DNA of 6,376 nt from a bacterium (GTDB taxonomy: Bacteria; Babelota; Babeliae; Babelales; GCA-2401785), in the NCBI GenBank assembly GCA_030629865.1, contig DAOVOC010000053.1, positions 1 to 6,376 of the forward strand, in the 5' to 3' direction. Shown here piece after piece: positions 1 to 5,466 of this stretch; the first letter of the stretch is position 1, and every line of letters begins with the position of its first letter. The translations under genes and the position numbers were made by a program. Under the pieces are notes generated by a model. That model was not told the DNA's origin. It saw only the letters and a program-made list of their open reading frames with translations, and searched no databases.

Positions 1-785
1 AGCGTGGCGAAATGTACAATGTTCTTTTGGCGGGCCCTCCAGGAACCGGTAAAACTATGTTTGCCAAGGGTATTGCTAAGCGCATGAGCGAAAACATTTC
101 TAACGTTGAACTGTTCTTTACGTCCGGTTCTAGATTTGCTCAGATGGAAGTTGCAAGAGCTGTTGAAGAATTCCATAAATTAATTGACTATGTACGTCGT
201 CGTGCAGAAAAAGGCATGAAGGTTATTGTATTTGTTGACGAAGCTGAACGCATGTTTGCTGCTCGTTATGGCCGTTTTGCTACGCGCCTTACCCGTGCAT
301 TGACCGAAGCTTTCTTGGCTTCTGTTCCAGCACCTTCTAACGATGGCTATATGTTTATTATGGCAACCAACCACCAAGAACAGCTTGATAGCGCTATATT
401 TGACAGAACATCCGGTCACCAATTCTTTGTACAACTTCCTGCAGCAACAGAACGTGACCAGCTTCTCGAAAATTACATGAAGAGATTTGCACAAGAATCT
501 GGTGTTAAAGTTGATTACGACTTTGAACTTCCAGAAAAACGTCAAAAACTTGTTTCCATGATGGAAGGTTTTTCTGCTCGTGGTATCGAAGAAATTGCAC
601 GTAACTTTGCTCGTGAAGGCATGAGAGACAAAGAATTTACAATCAAATATGACACAGCACTCGATGTTGTAAAGCATCAAGCTGAAGCGCTTAAGCGCCA
701 AAAAGATCTAGTTGAAATGCGTAAAGCAGAAGATAACAAGGCTTACAGAATGGCCGCTCCAGGAGCTGCTACGATAGTTGCCTAA
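1..785 (+). CDS. ATAD3-like AAA+ ATPase, 3' part (5' end outside window)
   Basis: The protein is the C-terminal AAA+ module of an ATPase resembling the ATAD3 family. The frame is open to the left edge (Arg-Gly-Glu precede the Met at base 12), and that Met lies only seven residues before Walker A, so it is an internal Met and the gene starts upstream. Counting from this Met: Walker A GPPGTGKT at 8-15; Walker B VIVFVDEAE at 71-79 (Asp-Glu at 76-77); sensor 1 Asn in MATNH at about 120; arginine-finger candidate in FDRTSG (Arg 132); sensor 2 region GFSARGIEEIA (Arg 190). A charged, Lys/Glu/Arg-rich helical tail follows at about 215-245, then a short Ala-rich end. The family couples ATP hydrolysis to remodelling of protein or membrane complexes; the substrate here is unknown. 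It is convergent with galE, the stops being 16 bases apart. AAA+ assignment is certain; ATAD3 affinity rests on the wording of the motifs and is moderate. Confidence 0.88.
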   Translation, partial: RGEMYNVLLAGPPGTGKTMFAKGIAKRMSENISNVELFFTSGSRFAQMEVARAVEEFHKLIDYVRRRAEKGMKVIVFVDEAERMFAARYGRFATRLTRALTEAFLASVPAPSNDGYMFIMATNHQEQLDSAIFDRTSGHQFFVQLPAATERDQLLENYMKRFAQESGVKVDYDFELPEKRQKLVSMMEGFSARGIEEIARNFAREGMRDKEFTIKYDTALDVVKHQAEALKRQKDLVEMRKAEDNKAYRMAAPGAATIVA

Positions 786-801
786 TTATTTTCTGAATTA
801 A

Positions 802-2019
802 TTAAAAGTGAATTGCCCTCGAGAGACTTTTAAGTTTCTCGAGGGTTTTGTTTTGTTCCCATTCAATTGCGTCAGACAAAATTTCTTTTAGAGACGAACG
901 ATGTGCATTCCAGCCAAGTGTCTCTTTTGCCTTTGTAGTAACAGCGACAAGCTTGGAAACGTCGCCCGCTCTGCGAGGGCAAAGCTTTATCAAAGCTTTT
1001 TTATTCATTAAGATTTCCAGCTCATTAATTATCTCTTTTACCGAAAACCCTTTTTCTGTTCCCAGGTTGAAAATGTTACTTGTGCCAGTTCTTTGCATAA
1101 AATCTAGGGCTAAAATGTGAGCGTTGGCGATATCAGAAACGTGTACATAATCTCGAATGCATGTGCCATCTGGTGTTTTGTAGTTGGTGCCGAAAATTTT
1201 GACTGACTTGTTGTTTTGAATTGCTCTGATCAGCAGTGGTATCAGATGCGTTTCTGGAACATGCTTTTCGCCAAGACCTTGTTTGGGTGTTGCTCCAGCG
1301 GCATTAAAGTAACGAAAAATGGTGTAGTTAAGACTATTTTTCGTAAGTTTTTTTTCTGATTCTATATTCTCTTTTGTCATTCCGGCCTTTGAGCCGGAAA
1401 TAAGCCGAGGTTCTCGTAGGCAATCCAGGAAAACTTTTTCTTTTTGTTTGTTATTGAGTTTCAAAGACAATTTTTCTTGCGATGTGCTACTGGATCCCAG
1501 GTCGAGCCTGGGATGACAACTTGACTGGACTATATTAAAAATTCCGTTTGCCATGTCCTTAATCATCCATTCAACGGCTAATTTTGTTCTTCCGTAGGGT
1601 GAGGCCGGTATCTTTGCATGAGTTTCGCAAAGCGGGCCCTGTGGTGGCCCATACACTGCGCATGATGAAGAAAACAAGATGTTTTTGACGTTGCACAAGG
1701 CCATGGTTTTTAAAAGGTTGACCGTGGCAGAAACATTGTTGTCATAAAATTTTAGTGGGTTTTTTACCGACTCTCCTACTTCGATAAATGCGGCCAGATG
1801 GGCAACAGTGTCTATATTTTCTTTTTTAAAAATGTTTTCGACAAGGGGTGAGTTCGCGCAGCTTCCTTTTATGAATTTTGCATTAATTCTTGGTGGTTGT
1901 TGTCCGTAAACAAGAGTGTCCAAAATTGTGACACGATGTCCCGCTTTAGCAAATGCGTTTGCCACGTGCGAGCCAATGTATCCTGCGCCGCCAGTAACGA
2001 GAATGGAATATTTTTCCAT
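802..2019 (-). CDS. galE: UDP-glucose 4-epimerase (GalE-type) carrying an in-frame palindromic element
   Basis: This is an extended short-chain dehydrogenase/reductase that should interconvert UDP-glucose and UDP-galactose (or the N-acetyl forms) with bound NAD in the cytoplasm. Visible motifs: N-terminal Rossmann GGAGYIGSH (10-18); HLAA (74-77); FSSSCAVYG (116-124) with the catalytic Ser; YGRTK (142-146), the catalytic YxxxK; RYFNAAGA (236-243); RDYVHVSD (289-296); PRRAGD (348-353). The position matching the substrate-gate residue (Tyr299 in E. coli, Cys307 in human) appears to be Leu357. The protein has 405 residues against the usual 330-340. The excess is residues 168-215, encoded by a palindromic repeat, plus short flanks between the helix after YxxxK and strand YTIFRYFN, and a tail of about 14 residues encoded by a terminator hairpin. 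The start ATG lies one base after the stop of the TPR/SH3 gene (TAAAATG), suggesting translational coupling; no good Shine-Dalgarno sequence is visible. Family is certain; exact sugar specificity is not. Confidence 0.93.
   Translation of the reverse strand: MEKYSILVTGGAGYIGSHVANAFAKAGHRVTILDTLVYGQQPPRINAKFIKGSCANSPLVENIFKKENIDTVAHLAAFIEVGESVKNPLKFYDNNVSATVNLLKTMALCNVKNILFSSSCAVYGPPQGPLCETHAKIPASPYGRTKLAVEWMIKDMANGIFNIVQSSCHPRLDLGSSSTSQEKLSLKLNNKQKEKVFLDCLREPRLISGSKAGMTKENIESEKKLTKNSLNYTIFRYFNAAGATPKQGLGEKHVPETHLIPLLIRAIQNNKSVKIFGTNYKTPDGTCIRDYVHVSDIANAHILALDFMQRTGTSNIFNLGTEKGFSVKEIINELEILMNKKALIKLCPRRAGDVSKLVAVTTKAKETLGWNAHRSSLKEILSDAIEWEQNKTLEKLKSLSRAIHF
816..857 (+). terminator. Intrinsic terminator of the AAA ATPase gene, located inside the galE 3' end
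   Basis: A nine-pair perfect stem (CCCTCGAGA at 816-824 with TCTCGAGGG at 837-845) is extended by a G-T wobble and four more pairs (ACTT 826-829 with AAGT 832-835). It is followed directly by TTTTGTTTTGTT (846-857). It starts 31 bases after the ATPase stop and has the classic form of a + strand rho-independent terminator. On the - strand the hairpin is followed by only a weak T stretch after CAATTCAC, so termination of galE there is less certain. The whole hairpin is coding sequence for the last residues of galE. Confidence 0.85.
1376..1517. repeat. RPE-like palindromic element, copy A (142 bp), in frame inside galE
   Basis: The ends are GTCATTCC (1376-1383) and GGGATGAC (1510-1517), an imperfect inverted pair. 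Left hairpin: TTCCGGC 1380-1386, loop of six, GCCGGAA 1393-1399. Right hairpin: ATCCCAGG 1494-1501, loop TCGAG, CCTGGGAT 1507-1514. An inner inverted pair ATCCAG (1423-1428) / CTGGAT (1490-1495) nests inside. A 24-base module (1400-1423) with an imperfect hairpin, also present in copy C, is absent from copy B. The middle is AT-rich. On the galE strand the element encodes residues 168-215, beginning Cys-His-Pro-Arg-Leu-Asp-Leu-Gly and ending Gly-Ser-Lys-Ala-Gly-Met-Thr. The 59 bases at 1459-1517 differ from copy B (3460-3518) at only three positions, so the copies are related by recent spread. Confidence 0.9.
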
Positions 2020-2020
2020 T

Positions 2021-2785
2021 TTATACTTTTTCGATTTCGCTATTGCTTATCCAGCCTACGCGTTTGCCTATTTTTACCTTATAAAATCCGTCGGAGGTAA
2101 TTTTTATAATTCCTTCTGTGGCTTCGCAGGTTTTGCCGAGAACTGGATAATCCCTACCAGGACCAGAGTGCAGCGTTGCTTCTTTTGCTGTTACAACGGC
2201 GGATCTTTGGGCGTTAACAAAGAACCGTCCAAAAACAATTGCTCCGAGCAATAATGTAAGTATAAAAAGCGGTTTGGCGGTTTTTTCTTGTGTTTCGCGG
2301 CTTTTGGTTTTCAAATAAAATGCTAAAGCGATCCAGGCCATTAGGAATAAAATTTGTAAAATTAACATTGGTGCAGAGACCAAAAGCGAAAATGTCCATG
2401 CCTTGGCCGTGCTCCACGTCCCTAGAATTCCACTTTTAAGTATTGTTCCCGCGCGTGTTTGGACTTGTTTGATGTTAGTTAAAAGTTCTTGGCGATCGCC
2501 CCAGTTCCAGCCTCGTTCTGCGCGGCGCCAGTACAAAAGTGCTTTTCCTAGTTTGCCCATGTTGTACGCGCAGCTTCCCATGTTGAGTAAAACGTCATGA
2601 CCTTTTGATTCACTTTTTTGATACTCTTTGATCGCGTTTTTATATTTCCCTTTTGACGAAAGTGCTTGGGCTTTGGCAAATAACACTTCTGGTGGAGTGT
2701 TTTGCTCTTCGTCTGCACGCAATGATGAGTTTGTCAGGCAAAATGCTACAAGCGCGATGAGAAGGATTTGGTTTTTCGTTTTCAT
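2021..2785 (-). CDS. BatE-like envelope protein: signal peptide, TPR repeats, two TM segments, SH3b domain
   Basis: The 254-residue protein has a signal peptide (Lys-rich start, hydrophobic 7-18, likely cleavage after SLRA at about 24). Residues 32-110 form about two TPR units (FAKAQALSSKGKYKNAIKEY; LNMGSCAYNMGKLGKALLYWRRAE). Two membrane segments follow at about 132-157 and 172-190, joined by a short basic loop. The C-terminal bacterial SH3 domain spans 196-254 (LHSGPGRDYPVLG ... GWISNSEIE). The expected topology puts both TPR and SH3 outside the cytoplasmic membrane with the loop inside. This order matches BatE proteins of Bacteroides aerotolerance (Bat) operons, but no BatA, B, C or D gene is in view, so only the architecture is claimed. 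SH3b domains often bind peptidoglycan, which would suit the ftsI neighbour. The ATG at 2785 is supported by AAGGAG seven bases upstream. The stop is followed after one base by the galE start. Confidence 0.82.
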   Translation of the reverse strand: MKTKNQILLIALVAFCLTNSSLRADEEQNTPPEVLFAKAQALSSKGKYKNAIKEYQKSESKGHDVLLNMGSCAYNMGKLGKALLYWRRAERGWNWGDRQELLTNIKQVQTRAGTILKSGILGTWSTAKAWTFSLLVSAPMLILQILFLMAWIALAFYLKTKSRETQEKTAKPLFILTLLLGAIVFGRFFVNAQRSAVVTAKEATLHSGPGRDYPVLGKTCEATEGIIKITSDGFYKVKIGKRVGWISNSEIEKV

Positions 2786-2792
2786 ATTCTTA

Positions 2793-2798
2793 CTCCTT
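2793..2798 (-). promoter_or_regulatory. Strong Shine-Dalgarno site of the TPR/SH3 gene
   Basis: AAGGAG on the - strand, seven bases before the ATG at 2785. It is the best ribosome binding site in the window and fixes this start. Together with the 212-base gap and terminator-like hairpin upstream, it suggests translation independent of ftsI. I found no convincing promoter to go with it. Confidence 0.75.
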
Positions 2799-2847
2799 AT
2801 GATTAATGAGTTTTGTTTCTAAATTTATTGTCTTGGTTTTTAAATTT

Positions 2848-2993
2848 GTCATCCCGGGCTCCGATCCGGGATCTATTCCGTTTAATATTTGAAACTATTT
2901 TTTGTAAAATCAGGTTTGTCCCGAGTAATTAACCAAGGCTCAATTTAAAGTATCCTAAAAAATGAAAAGATCCCGCATCAAGTGCGGGATGAC
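2848..2993. repeat. RPE-like paired-hairpin element, copy D (146 bp), intergenic
   Basis: Ends GTCATCCC (2848-2855) and GGGATGAC (2986-2993) are perfect inverted repeats. Left hairpin: ATCCCGG 2851-2857 / CCGGGAT 2866-2872. Right hairpin: ATCCCGCA 2970-2977, loop TCAAG, TGCGGGAT 2983-2990. The termini and two-hairpin plan match copies A to C, but the hairpin sequences and AT-rich core are different, so it is a distant or other subtype. It fills most of the gap between ftsI and the TPR/SH3 gene (2786-2997), and I see no gene in that gap. Confidence 0.8.
2957..2990 (-). terminator. Possible terminator after ftsI, made from the repeat's right hairpin
   Basis: Read on the - strand, the eight-pair hairpin ATCCCGCA / TGCGGGAT (2990-2970) begins eight bases after the ftsI stop and is followed by CTTTTCATTTTTT (2969-2957). 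The form suits an intrinsic terminator, though the T run is interrupted. If active it would separate ftsI from the TPR/SH3 and galE pair. Confidence 0.4.
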
Positions 2994-2997
2994 ATTG

Positions 2998-4827
2998 TTA
3001 AGTATGGTATGTCATTTTATTTTTGGTAACCATATCTCGTTTAAATGTTTTTATAGCAATTCTTTGAAAAAGTGGTGCTGTTATTTGAGATGCCCACAAG
3101 TCTGAGCGCTTTGGCTGTTTAATAAAAGTTATAATTACACGCGAATAGCAGCCATCCTCTATAATTCCTGCAAATGTGTACACGTGGTCGTTTTCTGAAT
3201 ATTCACCATCTTTAATACATCTGGCAGTTCCAGTTTTGCCCATAACGCGTATTCCAGGAAGTTTGCCAACCGACCAACAAAGCCCATAACGCTTGTCAGC
3301 ATTTTCTAAAATTTCTTTGATAAGTTCGATATTGTGCTGGCTATAAAGTTGCTTTGGCTTTTCATGATCGAAAGAACTTTCTGTTAAATGCTTCTCTTTT
3401 GTCATTCCGGCCTTTGAGCCGGAATCCAGCGGCATTTTTCTTTCACAGTGATTTGAAGATTTCAAAGACGATTTTTCTTGCAATGTGCTACTGGATCCCA
3501 GGTCAAGCCTGGGATGACACATTAATTTTTCAGTGTCTTTTTCAAACAAAAGTGTTGGTGTTACTGATTTGCCTCCTGTGGCAACAACTCCCATAGCGCG
3601 TGCGAGTTGTATAAGTGTTGCATTCATTTCGTAGCCGAACGAAAGGACTTGTAGCGATCCTAGAGACCATTTTTGTGGTGGGTTAATAAACCCAAGACGT
3701 TCTCCTGGAAGTTCTATTCCTGTTTTTTCTCCAAATCCAAGTAGTTTTAAATGGTCATACAATTTATGTCCTAGTCGACATGCAACTTTTGCAATGCCAA
3801 CGTTACTGGAACGACCAACCACCTGTGAAAATGGAAGAACGCCAAGTGGCTTCCAATTTGTTACAGGAAATCCTTTAACAAGAGCGCCTTCACCTTGGCA
3901 GTCTATTAATTCATCGGTTGTTGTTACCTTTTCTTCGAGCGCTGCCAAAGCGGTGAATGGTTTTATAACTGAGCCAAGTTCATAACAATCGCTTACTGGA
4001 ATGTTTTTGTTTGCAGACTTGCTGTTTTTTTCTGAATCATCATTTGTTGTAGAATTAATCGAAACAAGAGCATGGATGTGTCCGTTGTAAGGATCCATTA
4101 CAATTGCTGCGCCGCCTTGTGCATCAAGTTTATTTATTGTTTTTTGTACTTCGTTATGCACCATAAGTTGAAGTGGTACATCAATTGTAACCCTAACATT
4201 GTCCCCCGGTTTTCCTGCAGTGATAATTTTTCGGCTAAAATAACGATTGTTTTTTGATCGTGCATCGCGCCTTAAATGTACGATTCCAGCGAGGCCAGAA
4301 AGCGTTTCGTTTTTAGTTTTTTCGATACCTTCGATTCCAATTCCGTCGATATCTACGTTGCCTATGCAGGAGCAGGCTGCATCAAGCGGATAGAATCGGT
4401 GAGCTTCTTCTAAGTAATGAATATCTTGGCATTTGCAGCGTTTTATCTTTTCCAGTTGGTTAGAAGAAAGGTTGCGTTTAATCCAGGCAAAATGTTTTGC
4501 CGGATCAAATACCAACGATTCAAATTGTTTAGGAAAAATGTTTTGTATTGAATTGAGCAATAATTTGGAATCGTTCACTGCTGATGGTGAGATAAAGGCC
4601 GACTGAGTGTAGCCATTGCATGTGATTATGTTTTTACCAAGCCGATCAAAAATGATGCCTCGTTCTGGTTTGATAGTGATTTTTGTTTTGTATTGTTCTT
4701 GTGCTTTTTTTTTAAAAAAATCAGTTTTTATTATCTGCAGATAATAAAAACGAGCAAATACTATGGTGAATAGGAATATAAAAAAGAAGAAAAGACTGAT
4801 AATGCGATTGTACACATTCGTTTTCAC
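2998..4827 (-). CDS. ftsI: Class B penicillin-binding protein FtsI (PBP3-type) carrying an in-frame palindromic element
   Basis: Septal peptidoglycan D,D-transpeptidase anchored in the cytoplasmic membrane with its catalytic domain outside. The 609-residue protein has one TM segment at 9-28, the class B dimerisation-domain signature RGIIFDRLG (56-64), and a transpeptidase domain with SxxK at SVIK (286-289; nucleophile Ser286), SSN (340-342) and KTGT (531-534). All three active-site motifs are intact. Residues 437-476 are encoded by a palindromic repeat, lying between VTPTLLFEK (422-430) and the helix before KTG, a region of variable length in the family; without it the length is about 569, ordinary for FtsI. 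The start is GTG at 4827, overlapping the stop of the upstream small ORF (GTGA), with GGAG 11 bases upstream (4842-4839), somewhat far. FtsL precedes it as in classical division clusters, but murE or mraY do not follow. The C-terminus ends a few bases before repeat copy D. Confidence 0.93.
   Translation of the reverse strand: MKTNVYNRIISLFFFFIFLFTIVFARFYYLQIIKTDFFKKKAQEQYKTKITIKPERGIIFDRLGKNIITCNGYTQSAFISPSAVNDSKLLLNSIQNIFPKQFESLVFDPAKHFAWIKRNLSSNQLEKIKRCKCQDIHYLEEAHRFYPLDAACSCIGNVDIDGIGIEGIEKTKNETLSGLAGIVHLRRDARSKNNRYFSRKIITAGKPGDNVRVTIDVPLQLMVHNEVQKTINKLDAQGGAAIVMDPYNGHIHALVSINSTTNDDSEKNSKSANKNIPVSDCYELGSVIKPFTALAALEEKVTTTDELIDCQGEGALVKGFPVTNWKPLGVLPFSQVVGRSSNVGIAKVACRLGHKLYDHLKLLGFGEKTGIELPGERLGFINPPQKWSLGSLQVLSFGYEMNATLIQLARAMGVVATGGKSVTPTLLFEKDTEKLMCHPRLDLGSSSTLQEKSSLKSSNHCERKMPLDSGSKAGMTKEKHLTESSFDHEKPKQLYSQHNIELIKEILENADKRYGLCWSVGKLPGIRVMGKTGTARCIKDGEYSENDHVYTFAGIIEDGCYSRVIITFIKQPKRSDLWASQITAPLFQRIAIKTFKRDMVTKNKMTYHT
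3401..3518. repeat. RPE-like palindromic element, copy B (118 bp), in frame inside ftsI
   Basis: Ends GTCATTCC (3401-3408) and GGGATGAC (3511-3518). Left hairpin TTCCGGC 3405-3411 / GCCGGAA 3418-3424. Right hairpin ATCCCAGG 3495-3502, loop TCAAG, CCTGGGAT 3508-3515. Inner pair ATCCAG 3424-3429 / CTGGAT 3491-3496. It is copy A without the 24-base module; a nine-base run TTCTCTTTT before the left end is also shared with copy A, so the unit may be slightly longer than the hairpins show. It encodes ftsI residues 437-476, starting with the same Cys-His-Pro-Arg-Leu-Asp-Leu-Gly and ending with the same Gly-Ser-Lys-Ala-Gly-Met-Thr as in galE. Confidence 0.9.
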
Positions 4828-5036
4828 TGTTTAATAAACTCCATTTGAGTTTTTTTAGATTTCAAATTCTTTAGGATGTTATTCTGGCCTTTGAGTCGGA
4901 AATAAGCCGAGGTTCTCGTAGGCAATCCAGTAGTGCTTTTCTTGTATGGTAGATCTTGAGGATCAAAGTGGGATTGTGCTTTTAATGTGTTGTTAGATCC
5001 TAGGTTAAGCCTGGGATGACAGTTGATTTGATTCAT
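4824..5036 (-). CDS. Small repeat-derived ORF bridging ftsL and ftsI (70 codons, doubtful gene)
   Basis: The ATG (5036-5034) overlaps the ftsL stop as ATGA, and its TGA (4826-4824) overlaps the ftsI GTG as GTGA. Residues 6-53 are encoded by repeat copy C. The first part reads in the same frame as copies A and B (Cys-His-Pro-Arg-Leu-Asn-Leu-Gly), but the 3' half is read in another frame because copy C is 143 bp, not 142. Only five residues before and 17 after the repeat are unique sequence. The product would be a basic, hydrophilic peptide without recognisable domain. It may serve only to carry ribosomes from ftsL to ftsI, or it may be an accident of a repeat that is open in several frames. 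Confidence 0.3.
   Translation of the reverse strand: MNQINCHPRLNLGSNNTLKAQSHFDPQDLPYKKSTTGLPTRTSAYFRLKGQNNILKNLKSKKTQMEFIKQ
4878..5020. repeat. RPE-like palindromic element, copy C (143 bp), between ftsL and ftsI
   Basis: Ends are GTTATTCT (4878-4885, decayed) and GGGATGAC (5013-5020). Right hairpin: ATCCTAGG 4997-5004, loop TTAAG, CCTGGGAT 5010-5017, with one wobble pair. Left hairpin: TTCTGGC 4882-4888 / GTCGGAA 4895-4901, with two wobble pairs on the + strand sense. The 24-base module (4902-4925) is identical to that of copy A, while the AT-rich core has diverged. The drift makes it look older than A and B. Confidence 0.85.
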
Positions 5037-5293
5037 TTGGACCTCAAGATATTTATTTCTATGGCTTCTCTAAACCCTTTTCTGGTAGCTATTTGAACTA
5101 ATTTTGAATATGATTTTAGTTTTTCCAATTCGATGAGTTTGATATTAAGTTGATGCCTTAGAGAGTCAATTTCTATTTCGTGTTTTTGTAGCGTGTACAA
5201 TTTTTTGACGTTGAGGTTGTATTGGTACACTTTTGTGAGCATGAAAATGAGAATCATTGTAGTAATAAGAGTAAGAAAACGTCCAAATGACAT
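5033..5293 (-). CDS. ftsL: FtsL-like cell-division protein
   Basis: A small bitopic protein of 86 residues: short N-terminus, one TM segment at about 6-25, then a Leu/Lys/Glu-rich coiled coil at about 30-65, and an end SKLVQIATRKGF that resembles the Ala-Arg-Lys-Leu-Gly region of FtsL. FtsL joins FtsB and FtsQ at the septum and controls the FtsW-FtsI synthase. Sequence is poorly conserved in this family; the call rests on size, topology and position just before ftsI. The ATG at 5293 is the only standard start after an in-frame TGA at 5320-5318. Ribosome sites are awkward: GGAG is one base from the ATG and GAGG is 11 bases away. Its TGA overlaps the ATG of the next small ORF. No rsmH or mraZ lies upstream, where they would be in a classical cluster. 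Confidence 0.72.
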   Translation of the reverse strand: MSFGRFLTLITTMILIFMLTKVYQYNLNVKKLYTLQKHEIEIDSLRHQLNIKLIELEKLKSYSKLVQIATRKGFREAIEINILRSK

Positions 5294-5466
5294 ACTCCGG
5301 ACATCCTCATTGCACAGTCATGTATTGGTTGAACAAAAGGTTATCTAACTTCAGTTGTTTTTAAGAAGTGACTTTATATTTCAGTTATTATTCCTGGCTT
5401 CCAATTTGTCATTCCGGGTCAAGCCCGGAATGACAAACTAAGTTCAAAAGATGATCGATTATTTCG
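5294..5466. other. Gap between the dsbD-like gene and ftsL
   Basis: 173 bases without a supported gene. It contains the perfect palindrome at 5408-5434 and AT-rich sequence. A promoter for ftsL on the - strand would be expected here. There are TATAAA-like hexamers around 5375, but none has a well-placed -35 box, so no promoter is called. Confidence 0.6.
5408..5434. repeat. Solitary single-hairpin member of the repeat family, copy E (27 bp)
   Basis: A perfect 11-pair palindrome: GTCATTCCGGG (5408-5418), loop TCAAG, CCCGGAATGAC (5424-5434). It carries both terminal motifs of the larger elements (GTCATTCC and GGAATGAC) in one hairpin. It lies 33 bases after the dsbD-like stop. No T run follows on either strand, so it is not a standard intrinsic terminator, though it could protect mRNA ends. 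Confidence 0.85.

Noticed and set aside
180..701. Long - strand ORF antisense to the AAA ATPase
   Set aside because: It lies entirely under a gene with clear catalytic motifs, its Cys/Phe/Lys-rich product resembles no family I know, and it has no ribosome site. It is a shadow frame.
1376..1517. The insert as a self-splicing intron or translational bypass element
   Set aside because: The insert is open in frame in both galE and ftsI, so ordinary translation suffices; no group I or II intron core is visible.
1916..2254. + strand ORF of 112 codons across the galE / TPR-SH3 junction
   Set aside because: It is antisense to two well-supported genes and its translation has no domain character.
1376..3518. 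The repeats as signs of pseudogenes or frameshifts in galE and ftsI
   Set aside because: Both frames continue intact on each side and all catalytic motifs are present in order, so the genes are not broken.
3354..3596. + strand ORF through the ftsI repeat
   Set aside because: It is the complement of repeat copy B, which stays open in several frames. Peptides of this kind are common false proteins from such repeats.
5340..5400. Promoter for ftsL on the - strand
   Set aside because: TATAAA-like hexamers occur but no -35 box at proper spacing; in such AT-rich DNA the match is not meaningful.
5408..5434. Intrinsic terminator for the dsbD-like gene
   Set aside because: The hairpin is perfect but no T run follows on either strand; it matches the ends of the repeat family and is better called a repeat.
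2848..5434. CRISPR array or riboswitch
   Set aside because: The repeats are irregularly spaced over kilobases, inside genes and of different lengths, with no spacer structure; no aptamer pattern was recognised in the two gaps.
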